From Lactiplantibacillus plantarum (GTDB taxonomy: Bacteria > Bacillota > Bacilli > Lactobacillales > Lactobacillaceae): a stretch of DNA of 64,000 nucleotides. Below the pieces are notes generated by a model. It worked only from the letters and a program-made list of their open reading frames with translations. It was not told where the DNA came from and searched no databases. A program made the translations under genes and the position numbers. Of this stretch, positions 19,775 through 28,849 are shown one piece after another. The DNA lies in assembly GCF_014131735.1 (NCBI RefSeq), contig NZ_CP039121.1:434001-498000 (forward strand). Direction: 5' to 3'. Position 1 is the stretch's first letter; the number at the start of each line of letters is the position of its first letter.

Positions 19775-20209
19775 CTAATCTTCGTCGGTAATCGTGCCTA
19801 GACCGTATTGATAAAGTAGTTCATCAGTACGATTAAGATCAAAGCGCTGACTAAGTGCGAAGATGACCAGAGCATCCCATTCATCCTTAGCATAAAGGAC
19901 GGCGTAACCAGTTCGCTTGAGCATCGTGTTAAGCTCGGTCAGGGTCAGTTGAAAACCGAATCCGAGGGCGATGATGCGAGCCCGGTTAGGTCGGCGCTTG
20001 CCATCGAAGTACTGGTAACCGATCGAGGGCGTTAGATTAGCGCGCCGAATGACTTGGCTTTTAGTGACGTGTTTGATTTGAATAAGCTCGGCGAGGTATT
20101 CCGCCGGATTGGTACGAATAAAACTAGTGGCCATATTTGTCATAAATTGGTCGGCCTCACTTGCATGTTTGATTTCGTTAAATAGTTCCTTAGTTGCGCG
20201 TTCTACCAC
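19775..20209 (-). CDS. Small cytoplasmic protein with helix-turn-helix-like core, unknown
   Basis: 144 residues, soluble. The middle (about residues 40-85) reads like an XRE-type helix-turn-helix: VTKSQVIRRANLTPSIGYQY followed by DGKRRPNRARIIALGFGF. It may be a DNA-binding regulator. It is the last of three minus-strand genes next to a divergent Ser/Thr kinase-like protein. Function otherwise unknown. Confidence 0.65.
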   Translation of the reverse strand: MVERATKELFNEIKHASEADQFMTNMATSFIRTNPAEYLAELIQIKHVTKSQVIRRANLTPSIGYQYFDGKRRPNRARIIALGFGFQLTLTELNTMLKRTGYAVLYAKDEWDALVIFALSQRFDLNRTDELLYQYGLGTITDED

Positions 20210-20260
20210 GGTTAGTGCCCCCCTAATACTCCTTCTTAATTAGTATTAGTGTACCAGAAA

Positions 20261-20815
20261 CTACTGTAATTTAAAGGTCAAATGCCGATCACTGAAGTAG
20301 CTGGGATTGTAGATGAGTTCAACGGACCCATCTGCTTTGGCTTGACCAGTCATGGTACCACTGACAGAGCCACCAGCGGTCAGGTCACCACTATCTAATT
20401 GGTTATTTTCATCAATGTTGATCTCATCTAGGCTAGTTTGGTTACCGGCGGCCTTGATTTTAAAGTCAAACGGGTTATAGCTGACTTTATCTCTACCGCT
20501 ATTTTTCAATGTTACGGTGACCGTATAATATTGATTGCCAGTTTTAGGCTGAACATCATTGAGCGTCGTTGCGGTTTTAACATTATTAACCGTTACTTGC
20601 ACGTGATCGATGGTGGCTGTCTGCCCGACTTTATAAATCGTATTTGCCGGGGTTTCCTTAGCGGTGGACTTGCTAGCGCTGGTCTTTTTGGTCGTCGCTG
20701 CTTGTGAGTTTTTACCGTCTTGTGGAGAATTGACGAGGCTGATGACAAAGAAGATGCCAAGGAGAATCAGGACCCACGCCCACCATTTTTGATACCAAGC
20801 TTTCGTTTTTTGCAT
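20261..20815 (-). CDS. DUF4352-type exported/membrane-anchored protein
   Basis: 184 residues: a short basic N-terminus, one membrane helix (WWAWVLILLGIFFVISLV), a Ser/Thr/Lys-rich linker, then an Ig-like beta domain of the DUF4352 type (VGQTATIDHVQVTVNNVKTA). The beta domain lies outside the membrane. The N-terminal anchor has no lipobox Cys. Follows the DUF4064-like gene by 8 bp, so likely one operon. Confidence 0.78.
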   Translation of the reverse strand: MQKTKAWYQKWWAWVLILLGIFFVISLVNSPQDGKNSQAATTKKTSASKSTAKETPANTIYKVGQTATIDHVQVTVNNVKTATTLNDVQPKTGNQYYTVTVTLKNSGRDKVSYNPFDFKIKAAGNQTSLDEINIDENNQLDSGDLTAGGSVSGTMTGQAKADGSVELIYNPSYFSDRHLTFKLQ

Positions 20816-20823
20816 GAGCTTAC

Positions 20824-21186
20824 CTACTTTCTTAGTGCTAAGCCGCCCGCAATAACAATGAGCAGACCGCTTAGAATCCCGAAGAAGCTGACAAAGACGA
20901 AGTTAAGAATCCCACAAAGGATGATCAACCAGCCCATTAAAACGTGATTGCGATTAATCATGACACTTAAAATAATCGCGAGGACAGAGACAATAATGCA
21001 GCCAACGCCAAGATTGCTGACCCCAGCCGATCCGCTGGTTTCTAAAGCACTACCGATGCCGCCGATGGTCATCGCCAGTAAGCCGGCAATGATACCGAAG
21101 ATACCGCCAATAATTCCTAAAACTAATTCGGCTGTTCGCGAATGGGGTGCGACTGGTGTGACTTCGTTATTCTGATATTTTGACAT
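20824..21186 (-). CDS. DUF4064-like small membrane protein
   Basis: 120 residues with four hydrophobic segments (LVLGIIGGIFGIIAGLLAM at the start), Gly-rich, typical of small DUF4064-like proteins. Function unknown. First gene of the minus-strand set; its start with GGAGG upstream is 66 bp from the divergent kinase start, so the two units share a promoter region. Confidence 0.7.
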   Translation of the reverse strand: MSKYQNNEVTPVAPHSRTAELVLGIIGGIFGIIAGLLAMTIGGIGSALETSGSAGVSNLGVGCIIVSVLAIILSVMINRNHVLMGWLIILCGILNFVFVSFFGILSGLLIVIAGGLALRK

Positions 21187-21252
21187 TGTAATTCCTCCAA
21201 AAGTATGGTTATGATAAAAGTTAGTAATTTTGATAAAAAGGGGGGTGTCACG

Positions 21253-22317
21253 GTGTTACCGATTGTTCAAGCAATGCAATTGTTAAGTACGGCTGGTTAT
21301 GAACCACTAGGACCATTAGTTGCGCAACGCGAGTTTCCGTTACTGGTTAAGAAGCAACAGGTTGTTTCGGTAGCTAAACTAGTAAATCCTGATAATATTC
21401 CTGTTCTACAGCGTTTGAAGCAGCAGCCAATTCCCCGAATGCCCCGGATCGAAGCATTATTAACGGCGGCTGATTGCATTGTAAGTGTTGAGACCTTAAT
21501 TAATGGTCAAACACTAGCGGATCGATTGGCAACACAAGGACCGTTTTCCCCCGAAATGACGGTGCGCGTCGCACAAGAATTGTTGATAACGCTACAGGCG
21601 TTGGGGCAACAACAAATTGTGCATCGGGACCTTAAACTAAGTAACGTGATGTGTTATCGGGATCACTACTATTTGATTGACGTCAACGCAGCACGACAAT
21701 ATCATGCTGAGCAAGACAGTGATACTCGTTTATTAGGCACGATCGGTTTTGCCGCACCTGAAAACTATGGCTTCGCCCAAACGGATCAACGGAGCGATCT
21801 ATATTCGTTAGGGGTCGTTCTAAACTGTTTGTTGACTGGTCAAGAGCCGAGCGGGCCGTTAGATACAACGACACTGACACAGGATTCAACATGGGCCCCG
21901 ATTATTATGAAGGCCACGGCCCTAGACCCACAGCAACGATATCAAAGTGCGACTGCAATGTTAGCAGCGTTACCTGGTCATGAGCATTATCGGCCGCACC
22001 GTCAATCAATGATTAAGCGAATACAGGCCCGGCAATGGTGGCCGAAAGTCAAACGACCTTTACAAATCAGTTTGTGGGGCCTCTACATCTTGCTCGTAGT
22101 TGCGACCATTGGTGCTGGCTTTGATAACACGACTTGGCCCGCCCGCGTCGATTTTTGGACCGAGGGTTTTATGATTATCGGGGCGCCACTGATTGCGCAC
22201 TATGCCAATCAGTGGCTAAAACACCATTGGTCGGTATTACGCTGGCACCGATATCGGTGGTGGTTACGAGTAGCAGAAGCCATCTTCATATTTTTGATGT
22301 TAGGCCGTAACGGCTAG
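21253..22317 (+). CDS. Ser/Thr protein kinase-like membrane protein with divergent motifs
   Basis: 354 residues from GTG 21253, where AAGGGGGG is ideally spaced; upstream in-frame ATGs lack one. The Hanks-type C-lobe is clear: HRDLKLSN with Asp126 and Asn131, GTIGFAAPE, DQRSDLYSLGVVL. The DFG triplet is replaced by DVN (Asp143 retained), and no glycine-rich loop is evident. Two to three membrane helices close the protein after residue 275. No PASTA domains. It could be a weak kinase or a pseudokinase; the divergent envelope genes are candidate partners. Confidence 0.8.
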   Translation: MLPIVQAMQLLSTAGYEPLGPLVAQREFPLLVKKQQVVSVAKLVNPDNIPVLQRLKQQPIPRMPRIEALLTAADCIVSVETLINGQTLADRLATQGPFSPEMTVRVAQELLITLQALGQQQIVHRDLKLSNVMCYRDHYYLIDVNAARQYHAEQDSDTRLLGTIGFAAPENYGFAQTDQRSDLYSLGVVLNCLLTGQEPSGPLDTTTLTQDSTWAPIIMKATALDPQQRYQSATAMLAALPGHEHYRPHRQSMIKRIQARQWWPKVKRPLQISLWGLYILLVVATIGAGFDNTTWPARVDFWTEGFMIIGAPLIAHYANQWLKHHWSVLRWHRYRWWLRVAEAIFIFLMLGRNG

Positions 22318-22451
22318 TGTACGTAGGCTGGTTAACCAATTACTAGTACGATAAATAGCATAACCGTTTAGTTATCAAAAGGCTTATGCAAAATGCATAA
22401 TTTTCTGACTGCGGTGTTGATAACGTTGCGACTGCGTTGGCGCGACGACTG

Positions 22452-22489
22452 AATTCGACTGGGTAAGACTTTACTCAGTCGAATTTTGA
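22452..22489 (+). terminator. Hairpin/terminator downstream of the kinase-like gene
   Basis: AATTCGACTG and CAGTCGAATT with inner GTAAG/CTTTAC pairing, followed by TTTGATT. It is 135 bp after the kinase stop. The rest of 22318-22649 holds no gene. Confidence 0.65.
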
Positions 22490-22514
22490 TTTAGAGGTCA
22501 GGAAAGTGGTTGAA

Positions 22515-22553
22515 AATAATCCTGAAAACTGTTGATGTGTTTTCAGGATTATT
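22515..22553. promoter_or_regulatory. Perfect 15-bp inverted repeat before the promoter of the 22650 gene
   Basis: AATAATCCTGAAAAC and GTTTTCAGGATTATT flank a 9-base loop. There is no T run, and it abuts the -35 region, so an operator or a barrier hairpin are both possible. Confidence 0.5.
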
Positions 22554-22582
22554 TGAGGAGACGATTGTATTTATGGTACAAT
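22553..22582 (+). promoter_or_regulatory. Extended -10 promoter
   Basis: TTGAGG (22553-22558), 18 bases, then TACAAT (22577-22582) preceded by TGG as an extended -10. Confidence 0.55.
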
Positions 22583-22649
22583 GCTAGTCGTTGACGTTTG
22601 ATAATATAAATATATCTAATTAAATATAAGAAAGGAATATTTTGTCGAA

Positions 22650-23564
22650 ATGGATTTAAAGCAAAGCGATGGTTGGCGATACTTAGCTGGGTGGAGCTTC
22701 ATTCTATTAATGGTGGCGAGTGCCACATTGCAACATGATGCGGAAATCATTTTACCCGAAATCGGTGCTCTGACAGCCGGGACGTGGGTTTATCGTAAGA
22801 CGGCGTGGACTCGGCAACCCTTAAAGTTATTCTTAGTACCATCTGGAACTGCAATTATTGGCTTCTTAGTCAATCAACTACCTTGGTCGTACGCCCTCAA
22901 AGTGCTTGTCGGTCTATTACTGATGCTATTATTATTGAAGGGGTTAAAATCGAATTTGGCGCCAGCCTTTGCTACTGGCTTACTGCCAATTATCATTAAT
23001 GCAACGCACTGGACCTTTATCGTAGCCATCTTTTTCTGGACTATTTGCCTGATGATTGGGGCTTGGATTCAACGACCGCGATCAATCTCACGGGTAACCG
23101 AAGCTTCTGCTAGTCGCTGGCAAATGCTCGGCTTTATCAGCCTAGTTTTTGTCTGGGTGGGTATTGTTTGGCTAGCGGGACAGTCCCAGATGGCCGCAAT
23201 CCCACCCGTGATCGTCGTTTTCTTTGAAGCGGCTCAACAGTCTGAATATACGGTAACGACCGCACTTAAGCAGTGGCTTGCATTGTCGGCTGCTGCTAGT
23301 ATTGGGGTCGGCATTCACCTATTGATTGCTTCGTGGCTATTAACGACGGTCATTGCCTTACCACTTGTGTATTTGTGGTTACGGGCGCTTAACTTACAAT
23401 TGCCAGCAGCGTATGCCTTTCCACTATTAGCCTTAGTGTTACCAGCCAATATGTTTAACAAACTACCGACATCCGCCGGTTTAGCGGCCGCTTTCTTCCT
23501 AGGATCGTTACTCATCTACCATCAGATCTTGGGTTGGGTACGCATGGCGGTGACTGAAAGCTAG
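22650..23564 (+). CDS. Multi-pass membrane protein, unknown
   Basis: 304 residues with about nine to ten hydrophobic helices and few charged residues. The first loop has PEIGALTAGTWVYR, recalling the start of HPP- or FUSC-like membrane families, but the match is too weak to assign. AAAGGAA lies 13 nt before the ATG. Single gene that shares a convergent terminator with cfa. Confidence 0.65.
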   Translation: MDLKQSDGWRYLAGWSFILLMVASATLQHDAEIILPEIGALTAGTWVYRKTAWTRQPLKLFLVPSGTAIIGFLVNQLPWSYALKVLVGLLLMLLLLKGLKSNLAPAFATGLLPIIINATHWTFIVAIFFWTICLMIGAWIQRPRSISRVTEASASRWQMLGFISLVFVWVGIVWLAGQSQMAAIPPVIVVFFEAAQQSEYTVTTALKQWLALSAAASIGVGIHLLIASWLLTTVIALPLVYLWLRALNLQLPAAYAFPLLALVLPANMFNKLPTSAGLAAAFFLGSLLIYHQILGWVRMAVTES

Positions 23565-23590
23565 TTGTCAGTCATTCCTGAAAAATGGTC

Positions 23591-23637
23591 AAAAAAATAC
23601 CAACTATTTCGAAATAATCGAGATAGTTGGTATTTTG
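23591..23637. terminator. Bidirectional terminator between the membrane gene and cfa
   Basis: AATACCAACTAT pairs with ATAGTTGGTATT. The T run is seven bases long on the minus (cfa) side and four on the plus side. Confidence 0.88.
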
Positions 23638-23645
23638 GCATTTAA

Positions 23646-24839
23646 TTAAGCTTTATTGATTCGGTTATCCGCATACATGTATTTCCGGGTCATTGGTAAG
23701 GTTCGTGATGAAGCACCTTTAGTTACGAGGTACTGCATGACGTCAATGTTACCAGACTGGAAGGAAGCGGCACAGGCTTGTAGGTAGAGATCCCACATGC
23801 GAGTGAAGCGCACGCCCATCTTTTCTTCGATGGCAGCGCGCTTAGCGTTAAAGTTTTTATCCCAGATTTCAGTCGTCCGTTGGTAATGGCGACGGAGGGT
23901 TTCAACGTCAGCGACTTGTAAGCCGGCGTCAACAATGTGTTGTAAGTTTTCGGTCATCCCAGGAACGTAGCCACCTGGGAAAATGTACTTATCTAACCAA
24001 CCGTTAGTGGCGCCACCTTGTTGCCGGGTGATGCCGTGCAATAAGGCAACGCCGTCAGCTTTAAGATAGTGGTTAACGCGTTCAAAGTACATTGCTAAGT
24101 TGTCCTTACCGACGTGTTCGAACATCCCAACACTGGTAATGTAGTCGAAAGTTTCGTCGCCAAGTTCACGGTAATCTTGTAACCGGACTTCAGCAACATC
24201 ACTGAGGCCTTCATCCTTGATGCGTTGAGCAACTAGGTTATATTGTTCTTGTGATAACGTGACCCCGACGACTTTTAAGCCGTATTCTTTAGCGGCAGTC
24301 AACATCAACGTACCCCAACCGCAACCAATGTCTAGTAAGGTCTTGCCAGGTTGTGGGTTGAGCTTTTGAATGATGTGATGAACCTTATGAATCTGGGCTT
24401 CTTCTAATGTATCAGTGTCATGTTTGAAGTAAGCACAAGAATAGGTCATGGTTGGATCAAGCCACATCTTGTAGAAGTCGTTACCCACATCGTAATGGCT
24501 TTGGATGTCTTGTTGACTCTTCTTTTCAGAGTGAGATTGTTTAGGCATGAACTTCTTGAACTTAGAATTGTTGAAGAAACTTTCTGCCGATTCATAGGCC
24601 GATTCAATTAATTTTTGAATACTGCCATCAATTTCAATCTTGCCATCCATATAAGCTTCACCAAGGGCAATTGAAGCGTTCTTGGTAATTTCACGCATTG
24701 GAATGGCTTCTTTAAAAGTCACCGTGACTTCTGGTGTGCCTTCACCATAAGTTTCACTACTTCCATCCCAGTAGTTGACTGTGACGGGCATATTGAATGA
24801 GTGGCTTAGAAGGGTGTGGTAAAAGGTTTTTTCTAGCAT
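23646..24839 (-). CDS. cfa: Cyclopropane-fatty-acyl-phospholipid synthase
   Basis: Transfers a methylene group from S-adenosylmethionine to cis double bonds of membrane phospholipid acyl chains, a stationary-phase and acid-stress adaptation. 397 residues. The N-terminal lipid-binding part includes GEAYMDG, then [10 protein letters not shown], and the SAM motif [10 protein letters not shown] (about 168-177). Start ATG at 24837-24839 with AAAGGAT upstream; longer in-frame alternatives lack a ribosome binding site. Confidence 0.95.
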   Translation of the reverse strand: MLEKTFYHTLLSHSFNMPVTVNYWDGSSETYGEGTPEVTVTFKEAIPMREITKNASIALGEAYMDGKIEIDGSIQKLIESAYESAESFFNNSKFKKFMPKQSHSEKKSQQDIQSHYDVGNDFYKMWLDPTMTYSCAYFKHDTDTLEEAQIHKVHHIIQKLNPQPGKTLLDIGCGWGTLMLTAAKEYGLKVVGVTLSQEQYNLVAQRIKDEGLSDVAEVRLQDYRELGDETFDYITSVGMFEHVGKDNLAMYFERVNHYLKADGVALLHGITRQQGGATNGWLDKYIFPGGYVPGMTENLQHIVDAGLQVADVETLRRHYQRTTEIWDKNFNAKRAAIEEKMGVRFTRMWDLYLQACAASFQSGNIDVMQYLVTKGASSRTLPMTRKYMYADNRINKA

Positions 24840-24876
24840 TGCAATAAGGATCCTTTCTTCGTAAAATACACTAATT

Positions 24877-24905
24877 ATTATACGCTTATGAAAACAGTTT
24901 TGTAA
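24877..24905 (-). promoter_or_regulatory. Promoter of cfa
   Basis: On the minus strand, TTACAA, 17 bases, then a perfect TATAAT (24877-24882). The -35 is weak, which would suit growth-phase control. Confidence 0.5.
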
Positions 24906-24936
24906 GCACAACGAATCGCGACCTGATTCGTAAACA

Positions 24937-24945
24937 TGTTATAAT
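24937..24945 (+). promoter_or_regulatory. Extended -10 for the repeat protein gene
   Basis: TGTTATAAT, a perfect TATAAT with the TGn extension, 37 bp before the start codon and divergent from the cfa promoter. Confidence 0.55.
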
Positions 24946-24981
24946 AAATTAATTACAAAATCAGTTGATGGGGGTGTCGTG

Positions 24982-26019
24982 ATGAAAAGATGGATGTGGA
25001 TCGTGTTTGCAGTAATTATCGCTGTGGGGGTTGGTAGTTATTCATATACGCGGTACCGTCTGCAGGAAGACTCATACACGGCTGAAATGCGAACTGGTGA
25101 GCGGGCACTGCAAGCGCGGAATTATACGTTAGCGGAGACGAGTTTTACACATGCGACCAGAACGAAAGCTAGTAGTACTGAGGCGCAACGGTATTTAACC
25201 CAGACCCAGACTTATGTGGCTGGTCAAGAAGCATTGGCTGCGCGGAAATTTGACGTGGCTAAACGTGACTTTATGACGGTTAAGACGACCAAGCACGGTG
25301 CAGTTACGTTAATTAATCAGGCCCAAGAACAACTTGCCTTAATAAAAAAAGTGCAACAAAAACGCAAGACTTATCAACAACAGTATCAGAAAGCTGCTGA
25401 GCTGAATAAAGCGAATGAGTTTACGGATTCTAACGTTGTAATTGCTAAGTTATTGCAGGATAAGGCGTTTAAGCAACGTTACTATCAGGATATTCGGAAA
25501 AATGTGTTGGATTTACAGAAACAAAATAATGCGTCACTCAAGACATTGACCGGTTCAGCACCGGTGATCCCGAGTGCGGCACAAGCGGTTACGGGGATGA
25601 CCGGAAGTCAGCAACAAACGCAACGCACGCCAGCCACTAAACAGCAGGTGGCTGCTTCATCATCAACTTCCTCAGCTAACCATTCGATGGGCTCGTCAGC
25701 TGCAGCTAACAACAGTTATGGTGACAGTCAAGTGCAGACGACTCGTGCTGAGTTGACTGCGCAAGGGCTCGACGGCAGTAGTTATAGTGATGCCCAAATT
25801 CGTGCTATTCTGCAACGAGCAGCGGCACAACACCTCTCACTGGCGCAAGCTGCCCAAACGATGAATTATAGCTCTGATCAGATTCAGGCAACGCGTGCGG
25901 AGCTAGCGCAAGCTGGATTTAATGCTAGTCAGTATACGGATGCCCAAATCGAGGCCATTTTACAACAAGCCAGTTTACAACATATGTCTCTGGCGCAAGC
26001 AGCGAGGTCGTTGCAGTAA
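24982..26019 (+). CDS. Membrane-anchored protein with TPR-like helices and two C-terminal repeats
   Basis: 345 residues. One N-terminal membrane helix (IVFAVIIAVGVGSYSY) anchors the protein, with the rest outside. Residues 35-190 are Ala/Gln-rich helices in a TPR-like pattern (GERALQARNYTLAETSF). A Ser/Gln/Thr-rich linker follows. The C-terminus has two related units of about 40 residues, each reading TRAEL...Y-DAQI-AIL--A--QH-SLAQAA. ATG 24982 follows a GGGGG motif; a GTG three bases before is possible. Function unknown; possibly envelope scaffolding. Confidence 0.7.
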   Translation: MKRWMWIVFAVIIAVGVGSYSYTRYRLQEDSYTAEMRTGERALQARNYTLAETSFTHATRTKASSTEAQRYLTQTQTYVAGQEALAARKFDVAKRDFMTVKTTKHGAVTLINQAQEQLALIKKVQQKRKTYQQQYQKAAELNKANEFTDSNVVIAKLLQDKAFKQRYYQDIRKNVLDLQKQNNASLKTLTGSAPVIPSAAQAVTGMTGSQQQTQRTPATKQQVAASSSTSSANHSMGSSAAANNSYGDSQVQTTRAELTAQGLDGSSYSDAQIRAILQRAAAQHLSLAQAAQTMNYSSDQIQATRAELAQAGFNASQYTDAQIEAILQQASLQHMSLAQAARSLQ

Positions 26020-26058
26020 TATAAACAATTTAATAACAGTATGGAAGTCCACTTAACA

Positions 26059-26107
26059 ATCATCGATAAAACACCTACTTTTAGGTGTCAATCGGTGATT
26101 TTTTTAT
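26059..26107 (+). terminator. Intrinsic terminator
   Basis: Nested stem: outer ATCATCGAT/ATCGGTGAT and inner ACACCTA/TAGGTGT, followed by seven T residues. Confidence 0.88.
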
Positions 26108-26329
26108 AAAAACTGTTATAGAATGTAGGAGTAAGGACGGAAAGTTTTCGTTCTTGATATTTTGGTTCTACGGGGGCGGTCATTTTATATCGGTATTGGC
26201 CTTTTTTTAACGTTCATATGTCAAAATGGGTATAAAATTGACTATTTTGTGTACTATTTTTGTTTGATGCTATAGAATATTAACAGATTAGGGGGTTAAG
26301 GTGCCCGTTGATGATTGAATTAATGGCAG

Positions 26330-26350
26330 ACCAAATTAACATGATTTGGT
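26330..26350. promoter_or_regulatory. Candidate operator in front of the ROK regulator
   Basis: ACCAAAT-7-ATTTGGT is a perfect inverted repeat 40 bp before the ROK start. It sits inside a larger symmetric region: TGCCC near 26302 and GGGCA near 26375 mirror each other, as do ATTGA and TCAAT. An autoregulatory site is inferred. The remainder of 26108-26390 holds no gene. Confidence 0.5.
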
Positions 26351-26390
26351 AAAGTAGTTCGATTGTCAATGGTGGGCATCGAAATTCAGT

Positions 26391-27545
26391 ATGATTATTA
26401 ATAAACATGTAATGCGCAGTACGAATGAAAAGCAAGTTCTGCAGCAGGTTATTAACGAAGGACCGATTAGCCGGAGCCAGATTTCACGGAACTTGAGTTT
26501 GAATAAAGTGACGGTTTCAGATATTTATAATCAGCTACTGCGGACCCAGTTCATCAAGGAAATTGGCTGTGGTGTCAGCACGAAAAACGGCGGTCGTAAA
26601 CCAGTGATGGCTGAGCTGAACGTGAACTATGGTTTTGTGGCCAGCATTGACATGACGGCTGACGCAGTCAAACTTATGTATTCACGGTTGAATGGTAAAA
26701 TTTTGCACTTTCAAAGCTTTAAGACGAGCGATATGACGTTGACGGATGTCATTGATTTGATTGAAGATCAATTACGGAACGTTGATGACTATGGTACGAT
26801 TCATGGTCTGATGGGGGTCGCCATTGCGCTGGATGGGATTATTTATGAGAATAAAATCCTCAAGACACCGATCAAGGGACTAACACACTTTGATCTAGCA
26901 AAGTATTTACGTGATAAGCTACGGATTCCGGTAGTTCTGGAAAAGAAAGCTAACTTAACGGCCGTTTTTGAACGTGATTTCCATGACAATGAGATTTTCG
27001 ATAACGTGGTTTCAGTAGTCGTTCGCGATCAAATTCATGCGGGAATCGTGGCTGATTCGCGACTATATTCTGGTCATGAAGGCGAAGCAGGTGAAGTGGG
27101 GACTGCTTTGTTAGAAGATCGGCACGTTGAGGACCACTTGGCATCCGTTAACGATTATGCTTCTGAAAAAGCCTTGTGGGCTCGGTTGAAGGCCATCAAG
27201 CATGTTGATCGATTAGATTTAACGACGGTCAAGCATGACTACATCAATCATGATCCGGAAGTGACAAAGGTCTTCGATGACTTTGTTTACTATCTATCTA
27301 AAGTGATTGCGAATGTTTCCACGGCGTTCGCGCCAGATGTGGTTGTGTTGAACACGACCGTTCTAGAAATCTTGCCACAACTATTGACTAATGTTCGGGA
27401 GAGCACGGCCAAGCTAACTTCGCCAAGTCGGCAAGTTCCGATCATTGCAACCAAGAACGTACAGTCGGCGGCCTTGTTGGGTGGCGCCTCAGTTATTATT
27501 CACCAAGCATTAGGATTAGAGAGCTTAAAGATGCAGTTCTCATAA
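26391..27545 (+). CDS. ROK-family transcriptional regulator (XylR/NagC type)
   Basis: 384 residues. The N-terminal MarR-like winged helix reads ISRSQISRNLSLNKVTVSDIYNQL. It is followed by an ATPase/sugar-kinase-like fold with HEGEAGEVG at the position of the ROK zinc/substrate motif. The full Cys-rich zinc motif is absent, and the phosphate-binding DGxGxG is degenerate, so it is a regulator rather than a kinase. The effector sugar is unknown, and no adjacent sugar operon is present. The ribosome binding site is weak. Confidence 0.85.
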   Translation: MIINKHVMRSTNEKQVLQQVINEGPISRSQISRNLSLNKVTVSDIYNQLLRTQFIKEIGCGVSTKNGGRKPVMAELNVNYGFVASIDMTADAVKLMYSRLNGKILHFQSFKTSDMTLTDVIDLIEDQLRNVDDYGTIHGLMGVAIALDGIIYENKILKTPIKGLTHFDLAKYLRDKLRIPVVLEKKANLTAVFERDFHDNEIFDNVVSVVVRDQIHAGIVADSRLYSGHEGEAGEVGTALLEDRHVEDHLASVNDYASEKALWARLKAIKHVDRLDLTTVKHDYINHDPEVTKVFDDFVYYLSKVIANVSTAFAPDVVVLNTTVLEILPQLLTNVRESTAKLTSPSRQVPIIATKNVQSAALLGGASVIIHQALGLESLKMQFS

Positions 27546-27568
27546 GTCATTAAGTGTTTATTTAAACG

Positions 27569-27617
27569 AACGTGTGAAGTTTATCGAGTGATTAGTGATA
27601 AACTTGACACGTTTTTT
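27569..27617 (+). terminator. Intrinsic terminator after the ROK gene
   Basis: AACGTGT-AAGTTTATC pairs with GATAAACTT-ACACGTT, followed by six T residues. Confidence 0.9.
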
Positions 27618-27700
27618 GTCGATTCACAACGGCCTTTTAATTTTTATTGCTGAGACTTTCCGTTAGAATAGGAGTAAGGGATAGTAGAGGGGTGGATGTT

Positions 27701-28774
27701 GTGGAATTTTGGTCACAGTTAATACGAAATGTGCGCTGGCGGCGCGCCTGCGTATTGGCGTTGATTGTGTTAACGCTATACTTGGCATCAAGTATGATGA
27801 GTATCATTTTATTAACGTTTATTTTTACGTTCTTAGTGACGCGGTTAGTTCGGGCAGTTCGGCGGTGGGTGAAGATTCCACCGACGATCATTGTCCTAGT
27901 GGTCTACGCACTAGTCATTCTTGGAATTTACTTTGCTGTATCGATTTATTTACCGCAGTTGATCAAACAAACTTTTTTGACGTTTGAATCAGTCTATCGG
28001 TTTTATCAGAACCCATCACATGATACTAACCAAGTGTTGACGTGGGTGACATCGTATTTTCAAGAGTCGGATATACTCAAACAATTGAAGGGCGGTATTT
28101 CAGTTGTGTTCCAGTATATTACTAATATTGGTAATATGGGACTAACCTTCTTCTTGTCATTTATTTTGAGCTTCTTCTTTACGATTGAGGATCATCAGAT
28201 GCGGGTCTTCACGAAGCGCTTTTTGACCAGTACGTTTGGCTGGTTCTTTCAAGACGTCCATTTCTTTGCCAAAAAGTTTGTGAATAGCTTTGGCGTTGTT
28301 TTGGAAGCGCAGTTCTTGATTGCGATTGTCAATACGGTGATTACGGTAGCCTTCATGGCAATCTTGAAGATGCCTCAACTGATTAGCTTGGGATTAATGA
28401 TCTTTATTTTAAGTCTGATTCCAGTCGCTGGGGTGATTATTTCAGTCGTACCGCTGAGCTTGATTGCCTATTCGGTTGGCGGTTTGCGCTACGTGGTCTA
28501 TATGCTCTTAATGATTTTGGTTGTGCACGCCTTAGAAGCCTATGTCTTGAATCCCAAGTTTATGTCGAGTCGCACGGAGCTGCCCATTTTTTATACGTTT
28601 GTCGTATTACTAGTGAGTGAGCGTCTGTTTGGTGTCTGGGGACTGATCGTCGGTGTACCGATTTTTAACTTTATTTTGGACATCATCGGCGTGAAACCGG
28701 TTCACCGGCCGCGACCTAACATTAATCTGAAAAAAACGATTACTTTCCACCCGGATTCTGAAAATAAGCGCTGA
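27701..28774 (+). CDS. AI-2E family transporter (PerM/YdbI type permease)
   Basis: 357 residues with the family layout: two to three N-terminal helices, a long amphipathic extracytoplasmic region, then helices around FLSFILSFFFTIEDHQM, LISLGLMIFILSLIPVAGVI and VWGLIVGVPIFNFI. Family members export autoinducer-2 or act as Na+/H+ exchangers, so the substrate is not decided. GTG 27701 is best because AGAGGGG lies 8 nt upstream; in-frame codons farther upstream lack one. Confidence 0.85.
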   Translation: MEFWSQLIRNVRWRRACVLALIVLTLYLASSMMSIILLTFIFTFLVTRLVRAVRRWVKIPPTIIVLVVYALVILGIYFAVSIYLPQLIKQTFLTFESVYRFYQNPSHDTNQVLTWVTSYFQESDILKQLKGGISVVFQYITNIGNMGLTFFLSFILSFFFTIEDHQMRVFTKRFLTSTFGWFFQDVHFFAKKFVNSFGVVLEAQFLIAIVNTVITVAFMAILKMPQLISLGLMIFILSLIPVAGVIISVVPLSLIAYSVGGLRYVVYMLLMILVVHALEAYVLNPKFMSSRTELPIFYTFVVLLVSERLFGVWGLIVGVPIFNFILDIIGVKPVHRPRPNINLKKTITFHPDSENKR

Positions 28775-28781
28775 TATTGTT

Positions 28782-28809
28782 TTGATTTTTCGCTTTTTCA
28801 GTGTAAAAT
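28782..28809 (+). promoter_or_regulatory. Promoter of gpmA
   Basis: TTGATT (28782-28787), 16 bases, TAAAAT (28804-28809), 40 bp before the start codon. Confidence 0.6.
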
Positions 28810-28849
28810 AGGGTGAGTAAATAACTTAAGAAAGAGGTCATTAACTGCT

